Source: an uncultured Flavobacteriales bacterium
Lineage (GTDB): Bacteria; Bacteroidota; Bacteroidia; Flavobacteriales_D; Sanyastnellaceae
Assembly (NCBI GenBank): GCA_943787435.1
Contig: CALSMK010000021.1
Coordinates: forward strand, 1 to 64,000
Direction of reading: 5' to 3'
Length of the DNA stretch: 64,000 nt
The position numbers and the translations under genes were made by a program. Under the pieces are notes generated by a model. That model worked only from the letters and a program-made list of their open reading frames with translations, did not search any database and had not been told where the DNA came from. Positions 1 through 14,000 of the stretch are shown piece after piece; the stretch's first letter is position 1; the number at the start of each line of letters is the position of its first letter.

Positions 1-2
1 AG

Positions 3-1061
3 ATTGATTTTGAGAGCGCCTTTGACCTCCATAAGTATGGGGCGTTCATCCAAGCCTCCAAGCCGATGGCAGACGGTCGCATCACCTTGAGTGGTGGATT
101 GAGGATGGATGGCAACGAAGTCAACGCCAACATGGCGAACCCCATTCGACAATTGAGCCCCCGTGTGGCCTTTCGTTGGAATTTTGCTCCGCGATGGAGC
201 CTCAATGCCAATACTGGTCGCTATTTCCAATTGCCCAGCTACTTGGTCTTGGGATACGCGGAGGATGGCCAGTTGGCCAATCAGGCAGCCGCGCGATACA
301 CGAGGTGCGACCAGGCCGTGGCGGGTCTGCGGTTTGATTGGGGAGAGCGGAACACCACGTTTGGCCTAGAGGGCTTCTTGAAAAGCTATCAAGGAAGTCC
401 AGTCAGCCGAGAGACGGGGATTGCGCTGGCCAACCTTGGTGCGGATTTTGGAGTCGTCGGCAATGAAGCCGTGCTCTTCGATGGTATTGGCCGTTCGTAT
501 GGTTTGGAGTTCCTTGCCCAGCGCAGACTCTACAAAGGGGTGTATGGTTTGTTGGCTTACACCTTGGTCCGAAGCGAGTATGAATTCGAGGGGGAGTTTG
601 CGCCGAGTGCCTGGGACAGCCGACACATCGTATCGCTCACCGGAGGAGCCAAGCTGAAGCGGGACTGGGAAGTGGGCGTCAGGTGGTTGTACAGCGGTGG
701 TTTGCCCTACACACCATACGACATCGACGTCAGCATGGATCGGGAGTATTGGGACAGTCAAGGGGTGCCTCAATTGGACTATGCTTTGTTGAATGCCAAC
801 CGAAACGCCTCTTTCAGTCAATTGGACTTGCGCGTGGACAAAAAGTGGTTCTTCAAGAATTGGAGCTTGGATGTGTTTATGGACATTCAGAACCTTTTTT
901 CACAAGTCCCAGACGCCCCGCCATCTCTAGATGTGTTGCGAGACCCCGCAACGGGGTTGCCCATTCCGGATCCTCAAAGCCCGGGACGTTATCAACCGAG
1001 ATACATCAATGCAAATGCGGGTACGGTGGTGCCGGCTATTGGTTTGATTGTTGAACTTTGA
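3..1061 (+). CDS. TonB-dependent receptor, C-terminal part (5' end outside window)
   Basis: Open frame continues upstream to the window edge; beta-barrel-like C-terminus (FAPRWSLNANTGRYFQLPSY..., DLRVDKKWFFKNWSLDVFMDIQNLF) typical of TonB receptor C-termini. Confidence 0.8.
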   Translation: MDFESAFDLHKYGAFIQASKPMADGRITLSGGLRMDGNEVNANMANPIRQLSPRVAFRWNFAPRWSLNANTGRYFQLPSYLVLGYAEDGQLANQAAARYTRCDQAVAGLRFDWGERNTTFGLEGFLKSYQGSPVSRETGIALANLGADFGVVGNEAVLFDGIGRSYGLEFLAQRRLYKGVYGLLAYTLVRSEYEFEGEFAPSAWDSRHIVSLTGGAKLKRDWEVGVRWLYSGGLPYTPYDIDVSMDREYWDSQGVPQLDYALLNANRNASFSQLDLRVDKKWFFKNWSLDVFMDIQNLFSQVPDAPPSLDVLRDPATGLPIPDPQSPGRYQPRYINANAGTVVPAIGLIVEL

Positions 1062-1064
1062 CGG

Positions 1065-1424
1065 GTGCGCATCGACAAGTTTTTATGGTCAGTCCGTCTC
1101 TTCAAAACAAGGTCTCTCGCTACTTCCCGTGTGAGAGAAGGCAAGGTTGAAGTGGATGGAGGGGCTGTGAAAGCCAGTCGCGAATTGAAAGTAGGGGAAG
1201 TGATCCGAATCAGGTCGGGTGCCCACTACGAATTGCACGAAGTATTGGGCTTTCCTAAAAGCCGAGTGGGGGCAAAGCTTGTCGATGATTATATCGCAGA
1301 CAAGACTCCAGATGAGGAGCGGCAGAGACAGGCCGTTACCCGAGAAATGATGAGGGAAATGCCCAAAGGGTTGGGTAGACCGACCAAAAAGGACCGCAGG
1401 AATTGGGATAAAATGAACCGGTGA
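1065..1424 (+). CDS. RNA-binding S4 domain protein (Hsp15/HslR-like), GTG start
   Basis: MRIDKFLWSVRLFKTRSLATSRVREGKVEVDG...; S4 fold signature and basic C-terminus. Confidence 0.85.
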   Translation: MRIDKFLWSVRLFKTRSLATSRVREGKVEVDGGAVKASRELKVGEVIRIRSGAHYELHEVLGFPKSRVGAKLVDDYIADKTPDEERQRQAVTREMMREMPKGLGRPTKKDRRNWDKMNR

Positions 1425-1428
1425 TCAA

Positions 1429-1878
1429 ATGAAGGGCTACGAGTTCAGTCGACTGTTACCAAGTGAGACTTGGCCTTTGAGGGCTGCTGTTTTATGGCCC
1501 GAAAAGGAGGTCGGTCCCAGCTGTGAGTTGAACGTAGATTCTGTCGAGGGCGCTCTTCATTTTGGCATCAAACAGAATGGTCTTGTGGTTTGCGTGGGGT
1601 CTTTCTTGCCCCAGGAACATCCTGAAAATCCTGAATTGACCTACCGGCTCAGGGCCATGGCGACGTCAGTGAACCACAGAAAAAAAGGCCTTGGAAGGAT
1701 GCTCATAGAAGGGGCTTTGGCCGAATTGATGAAGACGCAAGTCAAGGGTGTTTGGGCGGATGCTCGTCATGCCGCTCTGGGGTTTTATGCGAGGCTGGAT
1801 TGGGAGGTTTCCGGGCCCACCTACGAGGTGACAAATCGAGGGCTTCACCGACTTGTTTGGGTCCGAATTGACGAGTAG
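1429..1878 (+). CDS. GNAT family N-acetyltransferase
   Basis: LRAMATSVNHRKKGLGRMLIEGAL resembles acetyl-CoA binding motif A; 149 aa. Confidence 0.75.
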   Translation: MKGYEFSRLLPSETWPLRAAVLWPEKEVGPSCELNVDSVEGALHFGIKQNGLVVCVGSFLPQEHPENPELTYRLRAMATSVNHRKKGLGRMLIEGALAELMKTQVKGVWADARHAALGFYARLDWEVSGPTYEVTNRGLHRLVWVRIDE

Positions 1879-1910
1879 ATAAAACGTTTGTCGACTAAAA
1901 TGGGCAGGTA

Positions 1911-1936
1911 GTGATATTATACGCGTATAATAACAC
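1911..1936. promoter_or_regulatory. 26-bp near-perfect palindrome upstream of giant gene A
   Basis: GTGaTATTATACGCGTATAATAaCAC; inner 18 bp (1915-1932) is a perfect palindrome. Confidence 0.6.
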
Positions 1937-2073
1937 CCCTTGTTGGGTAGGCCTCCAAATTAAGGTACTGTAATACAGCAGATTGAGCGTCTGCAAAGCC
2001 GTTTGATTTTGGCGTGTAATAATTTCGATTTGGCGAGAACCCTTCTCACTTTCCGAAAGCCAAAAGTATCGCC

Positions 2074-5000
2074 ATGTCTTACCAGAAGTCTGTTGCGCTT
2101 CTCTCTTGCGCTTTTTTGTTCTCGGCTCTAGCCCCAGAATCAACAAAGGCATTCACTTCAGAGGCCCCCAAATGGGAATCTCACGAAGTGGTTGAACGCT
2201 CCCTCACCCCAGGACTCAATGCTGAGTTCTTTTTGACCCATCCGAAGTCCAATGCTGTGTCTCCTCCTGACACAGAAGGACCCGTGATCACGGCAACCGC
2301 TCCAGCAGATGTAACGCTGTATGGTTGCCACGATGACTTGACCTTCTCAGAAGGCGCCATGGGCAAGCCCACATATTCTGTCTACGACGATTGTGGGTCA
2401 GCGGCCGTGACCAAAACTTACTCGGACTCCTTTGCATACTGCGCGCAGGCAGACGATGCCACGCCCGAAGGCGGTTTGGTCATCACGAGAACGTTTACAA
2501 TCGTGGCGGAAGATTGCTATGAGAACACCACTACGGTGACTCTGGTACAAACCATCACGGTGGTCGACAACAACCTCCCTTCATTCGTAGAAGCACTCCC
2601 TGGCGATACAACAGTGGACTGCGCTTCTGTTCCTTTAGCTCCAGTATTGACGGCGACCGATACTTGTGACTCTGAAGTGAGCGTGAGCTACACGGAATTG
2701 GCGACGAATGATTGCTCTGGCATCACACGTACTTGGGTGGCAGTGGACGATTGCGGCAACAGCATCACCCACACTCAAAACATCACGGTAACAGACACCA
2801 CTGATCCAGTGATCACCGGCACCCCATCTGACATTGCCTTAAATAACGATGCCGAAAATTGTGGCGCCCAGGTGACTTGGACGGCGCCAACAGCAACGGA
2901 CAACTGTGCCCTCAAAAGCTTGGAGTCCGATCACGATTCAGGAGACACGTTCCCTGTGGGCACCACTTTGGTGACCTATACAGCCACGGACAGCTGTGGC
3001 AATACGGCCACCACTTCATTTAATGTGGTGATTACCGACGCCGAGGACCCAGTTTTGGTTGGTGTTCCCTCTGACATCGCTCAAGGGAATGACTTGGATT
3101 CTTGCGGTGCCATTGTGACTTGGACGCTCCCCACGAGCTCTGACAATTGCTCAGGTGACACGTTGGTCGGTTCTCATGCTCCTGGCGACTACTTCGCTTT
3201 GGGACAAACCACGGTGACCTACACAGCCACGGACTCTGTCGGAAATGACACAACCTCCACTTTCGTGGTGACCATTTCAGACGAGCAGAAGCCCGCCATT
3301 GATGGTCTGCCTTCTGATATTTCAGTGTTGGCCGGAGCTGACTCTTGCGGCACGGTGGTCAACTGGACGGCTCCCACCAGCTCGGACAACTGCTCTGTCA
3401 CCAGCTTTACCCCGTCATCTCCGTCCGGAAGCGTTTTTGCTGTTGGCACCCACACCATTAGTTATACTGCATCTGACGCAGCAGGAAATGACAGCATTGC
3501 CTCATTTGACATTGTGGTAGCTGACGCCGAGAACCCGGTGATCTCAGACATGCCGGAGGACATTACAATCACCGCTGAAGCGGACTCATGCAGTGCGATT
3601 GTGACGTGGCAAGGCGCTACGGCAGACGACAATTGTGATATGCAATCCCTGACTTCTGATTACAGTTCAGGAGATCGGTTCCCAGTGGGGGCAACATTGG
3701 TGACGTATACAGCTTTGGACATTCACGGGAATGACACCACAGCCACTTTCACCATCACCGTCACGGACGACCAAAGTCCTTCTTTGATTGGAATGCCTTC
3801 TGACATCACCCAAACCATGGATCAAGATTCATGCGGTGCAGTGGTGAGTTGGACGCCTCCAACTGTGGATGAGAACTGCAGTCAAACTTTGACCGCGTCA
3901 CACAATCCAGGAGACTACTTTCCTGCCGGTCCCACGACGGTGACCTACATCTCAATGGACCCTTCAGGGGGGGCGGACACCGCGAGCTTCACCATCACCA
4001 CAACGGACGATGAAGCGCCGGTCATCTTGAATACGCCAACAGACTTTGGCGTGGATTCAGACGCCGGTGTGTGCACGGCTGTCGCAACATGGACGCCTCC
4101 AACGGCCTCTGACAACTGTGGTCAGACCATGACCAGTACCCACAATCCGGGCGACACTTTTGAAAGTGGAGAGACTGTGGTGAGCTATGTGTCTGTGGAT
4201 GCTGCAGGCAACCAAGATTCTACGGCATTCACCATTACGGTTTCCGACAACGAGGCACCTGTGCTCACGGCCATGGCCATGGACACCACATCTGAGTGTT
4301 CTGGATTGACCGACACAACCGATCTCGATGCTTGGCTTGCCAACCATGGCGGAGCCACAGCCACAGACAACTGCGACAGCTTGGCTTGGACCCACAACTA
4401 TGCAGGAGACTGCACCGTTGAAGTGGGGGATTTCAATACCCACCAGCAAGGAGGTTGGGGCAGCACTTCAGGCGGTGTTCACGACAACCTGAACAACAAC
4501 TTTGACGCCATTTTCCCATCGGGTGTAACCGTCGGTTGCTCCGCGGGTTATGAGATTGTTTTTACAACCGCAGACGCCATTGAGACGTATTTGCCATGCA
4601 CTGGAGATGCTGAGTCTTTGGTGATTTCTCACTCTGGCCCCAATCCAGAAGCGAGCTCAGATCCTACGTGTTGGAACAATGCGCTGGTCAGCCAAATCCT
4701 GACAGCCAAGCTCAACGCTCAGTTTGATGCCAATTTGCCGGCATTCAGCAGTTCTGATTTGTTGTTGGGTGACTTGGTCGCGACCTCTGGTGTTTTCATG
4801 GGCATGTCTGCCAATGACATCATCGCTGTGGCAGATTCCATTGTAGGGGATTGCAGCACGAGCTACACCTTGAATGAGATCCGGGCTGTCTTGAACGACT
4901 TCAACCGGAACTACGCAGGTTCCCAAGTGGATGAAGGTCTTTTTGCTCCTGCGGCTTGTTTCTACGGGGACTGCGGTGGAACAGGCTCTGTGACCGTCAC

Positions 5001-8000
5001 GTTTACGGCTACGGACGAAGCGGGCAACACCAGCTCTACGACGGCTTCATTCACTTCAGTGGATACAACGCCTCCAACCATCAGTGCCCAGGACTACACC
5101 TTGGCATTGGACAGCACGGGCGCAGCCACGTTGACCGCAGCCAATGTGGACACGGGAACAGCAGATGCTTGTGGCTTCGATACCTTGACATTGAGCCAAA
5201 CGGCCTTTGATTGCTCCCACCTTGGAGATGTCACTGTGACCCTCACTGCTCTGGATGACTGCGGGAACAGCTCCACTGCGGACGTGACCATTACCGTCAC
5301 CGATACCATTGCACCCAACATCACCGAGGCCGACGTTGCCGACATTACACAAGATTCGGATGCGGACGTGTGCACGGCAGTGGTGACTTGGACCGACCCC
5401 AGCACATGGGACAACTGTGCGGGGGAGACCTTGTCTTATTCTCACGCCTCAGGGTCCACCTTTGATGTGGGCGTGACTACCGTGACCATCACGGTGACAG
5501 ACGGCTCTGCGAATGCAGACAGCCTGACCTTCGATGTGACCATCGAGGACAATCAAGTCCCAACCATTGCCGCCATGGCGCAGGTGGATGCGGAAACCAG
5601 CCCCACAACATGTGATGCTTTGGTTACCTGGACCGATCCCGTCACCTCAGACAACTGTCCTGGAGACACCTTGACCTATTCGCACGATCCTGGCAGCACG
5701 TTTGGGCTGGGCACCACAACGGTGACCGCTTATGTTACCGATGCCGCAATGAACACGGACAGCGTGAAGTTCGATGTGGTGGTGGTCGATGCCACTGACC
5801 CCGTCATCAACGGTATGCCTACGGACACCACCATCTCCAACGATTTGGATGCATGTGAAGCCGTTTACAATTGGACAGCTCCCTCAGCTGCGGACAATTG
5901 CGAGTTGGACACGTTGTATGCCGATCACGATTCTGGAGACAGCTTCCCTCTTGGTGCCACCGTGGTGACCTACACGGCTTTGGACGAAACGGGCAACGAC
6001 TCGTTGGCCACCTTTACCATCACAGTCGAGGACAATCAAGCCCCCACCATCGCTTCTTTGCCGGACACGACGTTGTCCAGTGAATTGAGCAGTTGTTCTG
6101 CGGTATACACTTGGCTGAATCCAGCCACCAGTGACAACTGCCCGGGAGAAACGATTTCTTCCTCTCACCCTTCTGGCTCGGCCTTCCCTGTGGGCTCAAC
6201 CACAGTGACGTTGACCGTCACCGATGCCTCACTCAACAGCGACAGCACGAGTTTTGTGGTGACCGTTTTGGACAATGAGAATCCCATCATTGCCACCATG
6301 AGCGACATCACAGTGAATACAGCCCCAGGTCTGTGCACGCAAACGGTCCCATGGACAGCACCCGCGGTTACGGATAACTGCGCGCTGGACACATTGACTT
6401 GTAGCCATACCCCAGGTAGCAGTTTTACTGCGGCGGGCAGCGGTGAGACTACGATTACCTACACAGCATTGGACTCTTCAGGAAATACCGCAACCGAGAC
6501 ATTCAAGATCATCGTGGTTGACAACGAGTTGCCTGTCATGACTGCGGCTTCAGACACCACTTTGGAGTGCGCTGAAAACAATGGAGCGGCTTTCAGCGCT
6601 TGGCTCGCCAATTATGGCGGAGCGACGGCGACGGACAACTGTACCGGAAACTTGACATGGACGAATGACCATGATGATAACGAGGAGCCCAACTGGATCT
6701 GTGGATACACGACATCAATTACGGTGACGTTTACTGCGACAGATGAAAGTTCAAACAGCTCTACGACAACAGCCACTTTCAACGTTGTAGACACGACGGA
6801 CCCTGTTTTTGACCAAACCCTTCCAGGTGACACCACTGTGAACTGCGAGAGTGTTCCTGCTGCTGTTGCGTTGACGGCCCAGGACGGATGCAGTGGCGAG
6901 ATCTCTGTGACTTACGTGCCAGACACGGTGCCTGGAGCATGCCCTCATGAATACACGATCAATCGGACTTGGAGCACAACGGACGATTGTGGGAATTCTG
7001 CAACGCACACTCAGGTGATCACGGTACAGGACACGGTTGCACCCCTCATTACTGTGCAAGCCATGGATTCGACCCTCGCTTGTGATGGAACTGACCACTC
7101 TGCTGACTTCGCATCATGGCGGGCAGCTTATGGAGGTGCCACAGCGACTGAAACCTGTGGAGACATCACGTGGACAGAGTCCTACGTGATGGGTTCAACT
7201 TGTGCTGGAGATTCTGCTGAAGTGACCTTCACGGCCACAGATGAATGCGGCAACTTCTCCACCACAACAGCCATCTGGAAGATGGAGGACGTGACCGCAC
7301 CCGTTCTTGTAACACCAGCTGAAAACGACACTGTTGAATGCGATGGTGCAGGCAACACAGCCGCAATTGTGGCTTGGCTGAGTGCAAATGCAGGCGCAAC
7401 AGCCACGGAGGAGTGTTCCGGTTTGAAGTGGAGCAATGACTTCTCAACCATGGGCATGACGTGTGGAAATACGAGTGCAGTCCAAGTTGTGTTTACAGCG
7501 ACAGACTCTTGCCAGAATGCGACGCAGACCGTTGCGACATTTGTGATCGAAGACACCACGCCTCCGAGCTTCGTTGAAGCTTTACCTGCCAATGGGACAT
7601 TTGAATGTGACGCAGTTCCTACTCCGGAAACGTTGACCGCCACAGACATCTGCGGAGGCAGCATGCCGGTTACGTTCAATCAGCAGAGGGTGGACAGCAT
7701 TTGTCCGGACACCTACAGGTTGATGCGGACTTGGACGACGGCGGATTCATGTGGAAACACGGCCAGCCATACCCAAACGTTGATCATCGAGGACACAAGT
7801 GCTCCTTTGGTCGTAGCCAAGGACGTTACGATTTACTTGGACGACAATGGTTCTGCGACACTCGTGGCCGATAGCTTGGACAACGGATCTTCTGACAACT
7901 GTTCAACACCTTTCTTCTCGGCAGACAATACCACTTTCAACTGCGGAAACCTGGGGGGCAATCCCGTTCTCTTGACCGCAAGCGACTCTTGTCTCAACAC

Positions 8001-11000
8001 CGCAAGCGCCACCGTGCAGGTGACCGTTCTCGACACCATTTCTCCAGTATTTGTGGATGAATTTGGATCACCCGCATTGGCGGAGGACAAAACCGTGGAA
8101 TGCGATGGCACTGACCACACCACAGATCTGAACAGTTGGATTGCCAACCATGGTGGGGCAGAAGCCGAAGACAATTGCTCGTCATTTGTTTGGAGCACCA
8201 GCGATACGACCTTTGTCCCCAGTTGCGGTAACTCTGGAAGCTATACCATGACGTTTACGGCAACGGATCCGAGTGGGAACTCAAGTTCAACAACCGCGTC
8301 GTACATCATCTCTGATACTGAACCACCTGTCATTGCATCAAGCGCTACCAATGTGACGGTGGAGTGTGATGGAAACGGCAATACGGAAGCCTTGGCCAGT
8401 TGGGTCGAAGCCAATGGTGGTGCTGGAGCCGTGTCCGATGCCTGCGGCGATGTCACATGGAGCAACAACTTTAGTGGATTCGGTGCCAGCTGCACGGGTA
8501 GCAGTGCGGTGGAGGTCACCTTCTATGCCACCGATGACTGCGGCAATGTCGCTTCCACATCGAGCATCTTCACCATTGAAGACACCACAGCGCCCTCACT
8601 TACAGCTGCAGCTGCAGATACCACGGTGGAGTGCGACGGTTCAGGAAACCTCAGCGATTTGCAGACATGGTTGGCCAATTATGGTGGTGCGACCGTTGAC
8701 GAGCTTTGTGGGCAAATCACTTGGACCATAGACACGCTGTCATTGGCCCCAGGTTGTGCATCTTCAGGAAGCCAAACCATCAACTTCACGGCAAGTGACG
8801 ATTGCGGAAACTCCGTTGCTTCGAGTGCCACCTTCAACATCATTGACAACACTCAGCCGAATGCGTTGGCCAATGATTTCACAGTCTACTTGGATGCCAA
8901 CGGTGTCGCTTCTATTGAAGTCGCTGACATTGATAACGGCTCAAATGATGATTGTGGTGACGTAACGATGGCATTGGATGTGAATTCATTCGATTGCGAT
9001 GATGTAGGTCCCAACCCTGTGACCCTGTCCGTTTGGGATGCGTGTATGAATGTTGATTCTGCAACGGTGACGGTCAATGTGACTGCCATTGACAGCCTGG
9101 CTCCAACGGTGGAGAACATGCCAGCCGATACAACGGTGACCGCAGATGACAGCAAGTGTTCTGCAATTGTGAATTTTGTCATGCCGACTGCCGCTGACAA
9201 TTGCGATGGAGGTTCATTGACCGCCTCACACAACCCAGGGGATGAGTTCCCGGTAGGAACCACAACGGTGACTTTCACAGTGGTGGACGCCAGTCAAAAC
9301 ACGGACTCAACCACCTTTGACATCACCGTAACGGATGACGAGTTGCCTGCATTCGCGCAGGTTCCAAGCAACATTTCAGTGAACAGCGATACCGGAGTGT
9401 GCACAGCCGCTCCACCTTGGACGGCTCCAGTCATTACTGACAATTGCGGCATTGACACCATCATCTCGACCCATGAAAGTGGAGATGTGTTCTCTTTGGG
9501 AACGACAACCGTAACCTACACGGCCACGGACATCCATGGCAACGTGGACAGCGTGAGCTTTACAGTGGAAGTCACCGATGCAGAGAAGCCAGCCATTGCA
9601 GGTCTTCCAGCAGACATTGCCCAAGGCAACGATGTTGGGGAGTGCACGGCAGCCGTTACATGGACATTGCCCACGGCGAGCGACAACTGCGAGTTGGATA
9701 CCCTGATTTCATCTCACCAAAGCGGGGACGTGTTCCCGCTTGGCGCAACCGTGGTGACCTACACTGCAACGGATGCCGCTGGAAATGATTCCATTGCCAC
9801 CTTCACAGTGACCATCAGTGACACAGAAAAGCCTGGCATCGAGAACTTGCCTTCCAACATCACCCAGACGAACGATGAGGACGTTTGTGGTGCGGTTATC
9901 ACATGGGAAGGCTACGATAGCACGACCGACTCCTACATCAATGTGGAAGAGAGTGACAACTGCCCTGGGGCCAACATTTCGTCCACACACAACAGTGGCG
10001 ATACGTTCCCAGTCGGTGTCACGACTGTGACCTACACGGCAATCGATGCCGCAGGGAATGATTCCATTGCCAGCTTTACGGTGACCATCACCGACGACCA
10101 GAAGCCAGCCATTGACGGACTTCCAGCTGACTTCTCCCAGACTGCGGATGCAGATTCATGCGGAGCGATGGTGTCTTGGACACCTCCGACCAGCTCGGAC
10201 AACTGCACGGGAGACACCTTGGCCACGAGCCACGAAGTGGGCTCATACTTCCCCGTGGGAACCACGACCAGTGACTTACACAGCTACGGATTCAGTGGGC
10301 AATGATTCTATCGCCTCATTTGTCATCACGGTGACCGACGATCAGGCGCCTGCCATCTTGGGATTGCCTGGTGATTTGAGTGCATCGAACGATCTTGATT
10401 CTTGTGGTGCCGTCATGACGTGGTCTGCGCCAAGCGCAGCCGACAATTGCACGGTGGATACCCTCTACTCCAGCCACGCCAGCGGAGACTACTTCCCTGT
10501 GGGAGTCACCACGGTGACTTACACGGCGGTTGACATTTACAGCAACTCGACGGATTCGACCTTCACAGTGACTGTGACAGACGATCAGGATCCTGCGATT
10601 ACAGCGGCCTCCGACACCACAGTGGAGTGCAATGGCTCTGGAAACACGGACGAGTTGAATGCATGGCTCGCCAACCATGGTGGAGCAACGGCTACCGACA
10701 AACTGTGATGCAGTCACCATTACCAATGACTACAACACAGCGGTCATGGCCGACTCTTGTGGAATGACGGGAACTGTTTTGGTGACCTTCACTGCCACAG
10801 ACGGTTCCGGCAACACGAGTACCACAAATGCAACGTTCATCATCCAAGACACGACCCCTCCAACGTTTGAACCCAATGGCGCATCTGAGGTCGTGGAATG
10901 CGATGGAAGCGGCAATGCCGATGAGCTCACAGCGTGGTTGGACATTTGGAACAATGGCATCACGGTCACAGACAATTGTGGCGGTGTTTCTGTCTCCAAG

Positions 11001-14000
11001 ACGAGCACCCTGCTCACAGATGAGTGCGGTGCAACCGGAGAAGCCAGTGTCACATTCGTGGCCACGGACGCCTGCGGCAATCAGACCGACACCACCTTGA
11101 CCTTCACCATTGAGGACACGACGCCTCCAACCTTGTTGACGACCGCTCAGGACTCCACGGTTGAATGTGACGGAGCAGGTAACCAGGATGCATTTGATGC
11201 TTGGCTCGCCAGTCATCGGTGGTGCCACGGCTGAAGATGTCTGCGGCAACTACACTTGGTCCAATAACTTCATCGCATTGAGCGACGATTGTGGAGCCAC
11301 GGGATCGGCTACGGTGACATTCTCCTGCCACCGACGAGTGTGGAAACACGAGCACAACCACTGCCACCTTTACCATTGAAGACACCACAGACCCAGCCAT
11401 CGCCTCCGAGGCCATTGACTTGACTGTGGAGTGTGATGGTGCAGGCAACCTGTCTGACTTGAATGGCTGGCTTTCAGCCAATGGCAATGCCGGCGCGGCT
11501 TCGGATGTGTGCGGCACATACACTTGGAGCAACGACTTTGTGGCCTTGAGCGACGATTGCGGTTTCACGGGCTCATCCACGGTGATCTTCACCGTCACAG
11601 ATGAGTGCAGCAACACCTCAACAACGTCTGCCATCTTCACCATCGAAGACACGACCGTGCCTGATGTTCCGGTCTTGACATGTCCAAAAGGATACCATCT
11701 TGTATGCCGACGCCAACTGCTTTGTGGACACCACCACTTCCAGCATTGGTTATGCGACGGCGACCGCTTTCGACGCGTGTGACTCACTTCCGACCATCAA
11801 CTTCTCTTACGTGGATGCCCCAGCGGTGTACACCTGCACTGCTGATGCAGACAATGCAGCGGAAGGCAGTTATGGGTTCACCAGAACCTGGACGTCCACA
11901 GTGACGGATGAGTGCGGATTGACGAGCGCAGCTGCAACGTGTGTTCAAACCATCACGGTTTTGGATACAGTGTCTCCAATTTTGGTGGCCGCTATGGACA
12001 CCACGGTGGAGTGCGATGGCGCTGGAAACCCAGCAGACCTCGCCGCTTGGTTGGCCAACAATGGAGGTTCCACAGGAACCGACAATTGCGATTCAGAGTT
12101 GGCATGGACCAACGACTATGACCCCGCCAACTTCGTGGATCTCTGCGGAGCCACGGGTTATGTGGTGGTGACCTTCACCGCCAAAGACGATTGCGGAAAC
12201 AGCTCATCTACCACAGCCACCTTCACCATTGAGGATACAACCCCACCGGCCTTCAGTGCCACGGCGGATGACCTTACAGTGGAGTGCGATGGTGCAGGCA
12301 ACTTGGCTGAATTGAACGGTTGGTTGAACAGCAATGCCAATGCTGCGGCATCTGACATCTGTGGAGGCGTGACCTGGTCTCATGACTTCATCGCGCTCTC
12401 CGACGATTGCGGAGCGACGGGAATGTCTACAGTGACCTTCACTGTGACGGACGATTGTGGCAACAGCGTCTACACGTCTGCCCAGTTCACCATCGAAGAC
12501 ACCACTGCACCCAGCATGGACGTCGAGTCGGCTGACTTGACAGTAGAATGCGATGGAGCCGGCAACCTCTCAGATTTGAACGGGTGGATCGCCAGCAACG
12601 GTGGCGCCAGCGCCAGCGACGATTGCAGCAGCGTAACCTGGAGCAACGACTTTGAAGGCCTCAGTGACGATTGCGGTGCGACGGGTGCGGCTACGGTGAC
12701 CTTCACGGCCACGGACGACTGCGGATTGAGCACCTCCACGACGGCGACCTTCACCATCGAGGACACGACCGATCCGAGCATCGACATCGCATCTGCTGAC
12801 CTCACGGTCGAGTGTGACGGTGCCGGCAACGAGACAGAGCTCAACAACTGGCTCTCCAGCCACGGAGGGGCCAGCGTCAAGCGACCTCTGCAGTGACCCT
12901 GTGATCACCCCGGTGGCCATCGGTGTCAGCAGCCTCATCGACGCCGGTCCGGACGGAACGTGGCCGCATGTAGGTGACGTTGACCACCACTGCTGACCCC
13001 ACAAGCGGAAACCCGCAGACCTTCCAGATCAACGTGACGTCCCTCCCGACTGGCGGTGCGATCTTCCGCGTGGTGAAGACGGTGGCCGACGGCAGCTGGT
13101 TCCAGGCCAACCCCCAGCCGCTGGTGCTCGGCATAAACACCATCACGGTGAGTGGCGTGGCCTTCCCGCGGAGCGTCAGGGTTCAGTTCTCCGATGGAGA
13201 CCCTCGAGTTTGATTCCCTGGTCATCAATGGCGAGGAGCAGATGTCCGCGCCCCCGACGGGTGTCACTTGGAGCAACGACTTCACGGCATTGAGTGACGA
13301 TTGCGGTGCCACGGGCAGTGCAACGGTCACCTTCACTGCAACGGATGCCTGTGGAAACACGAGCTTTACGACGTCGTCCTTCACCATCGAAGACACCACC
13401 GCTCCGAGCATGGATGTGGCTTCTTCCGACTTGACGGTCGAGTGTGATGGAAACGGCAACCCGACGGAGCTCAATGCTTGGTTGACCTCCAACGGCGGCG
13501 CTTCGGCTTCAGATATCTGCAGCGGCGTGACCTGGAGCAACAACTTCGCGGCCTTGAGCGACCTCTGCTCTGCCACAGGTGATGCAACGGTGACCTTCAC
13601 GGCTACGGATGATTGCGGCAACAGCACCTCCACTTCAGCCACCTTCACCATCGTCGATACGACGAACCCTGTGGTGAGTGGAGACGAGGTGGTCATCATC
13701 GACTGCTCTCAGTGGCCCTGGGAGACCTTGTATGAGCCCACCATCGATGAGCTCTTGGCCATCCAGGATACAGCGGGCAATCCCATCATCACCTTGGTTG
13801 AGGAGTGCGGATACTCCGACTTCCCGATTGACTACACATGGATGTCAGGTGGATGTCACTACGACCACCAGTTGGTTTACCGTCCGATTGACGATTGCGG
13901 TAACGTAGGAGACACCCTCTACCAGTTGATTCAGGTGGACGACTTCACCGATCCCGTCTTCACGTTCGTGCCGGCCGACACCATCGATCGCGTGCACGGA

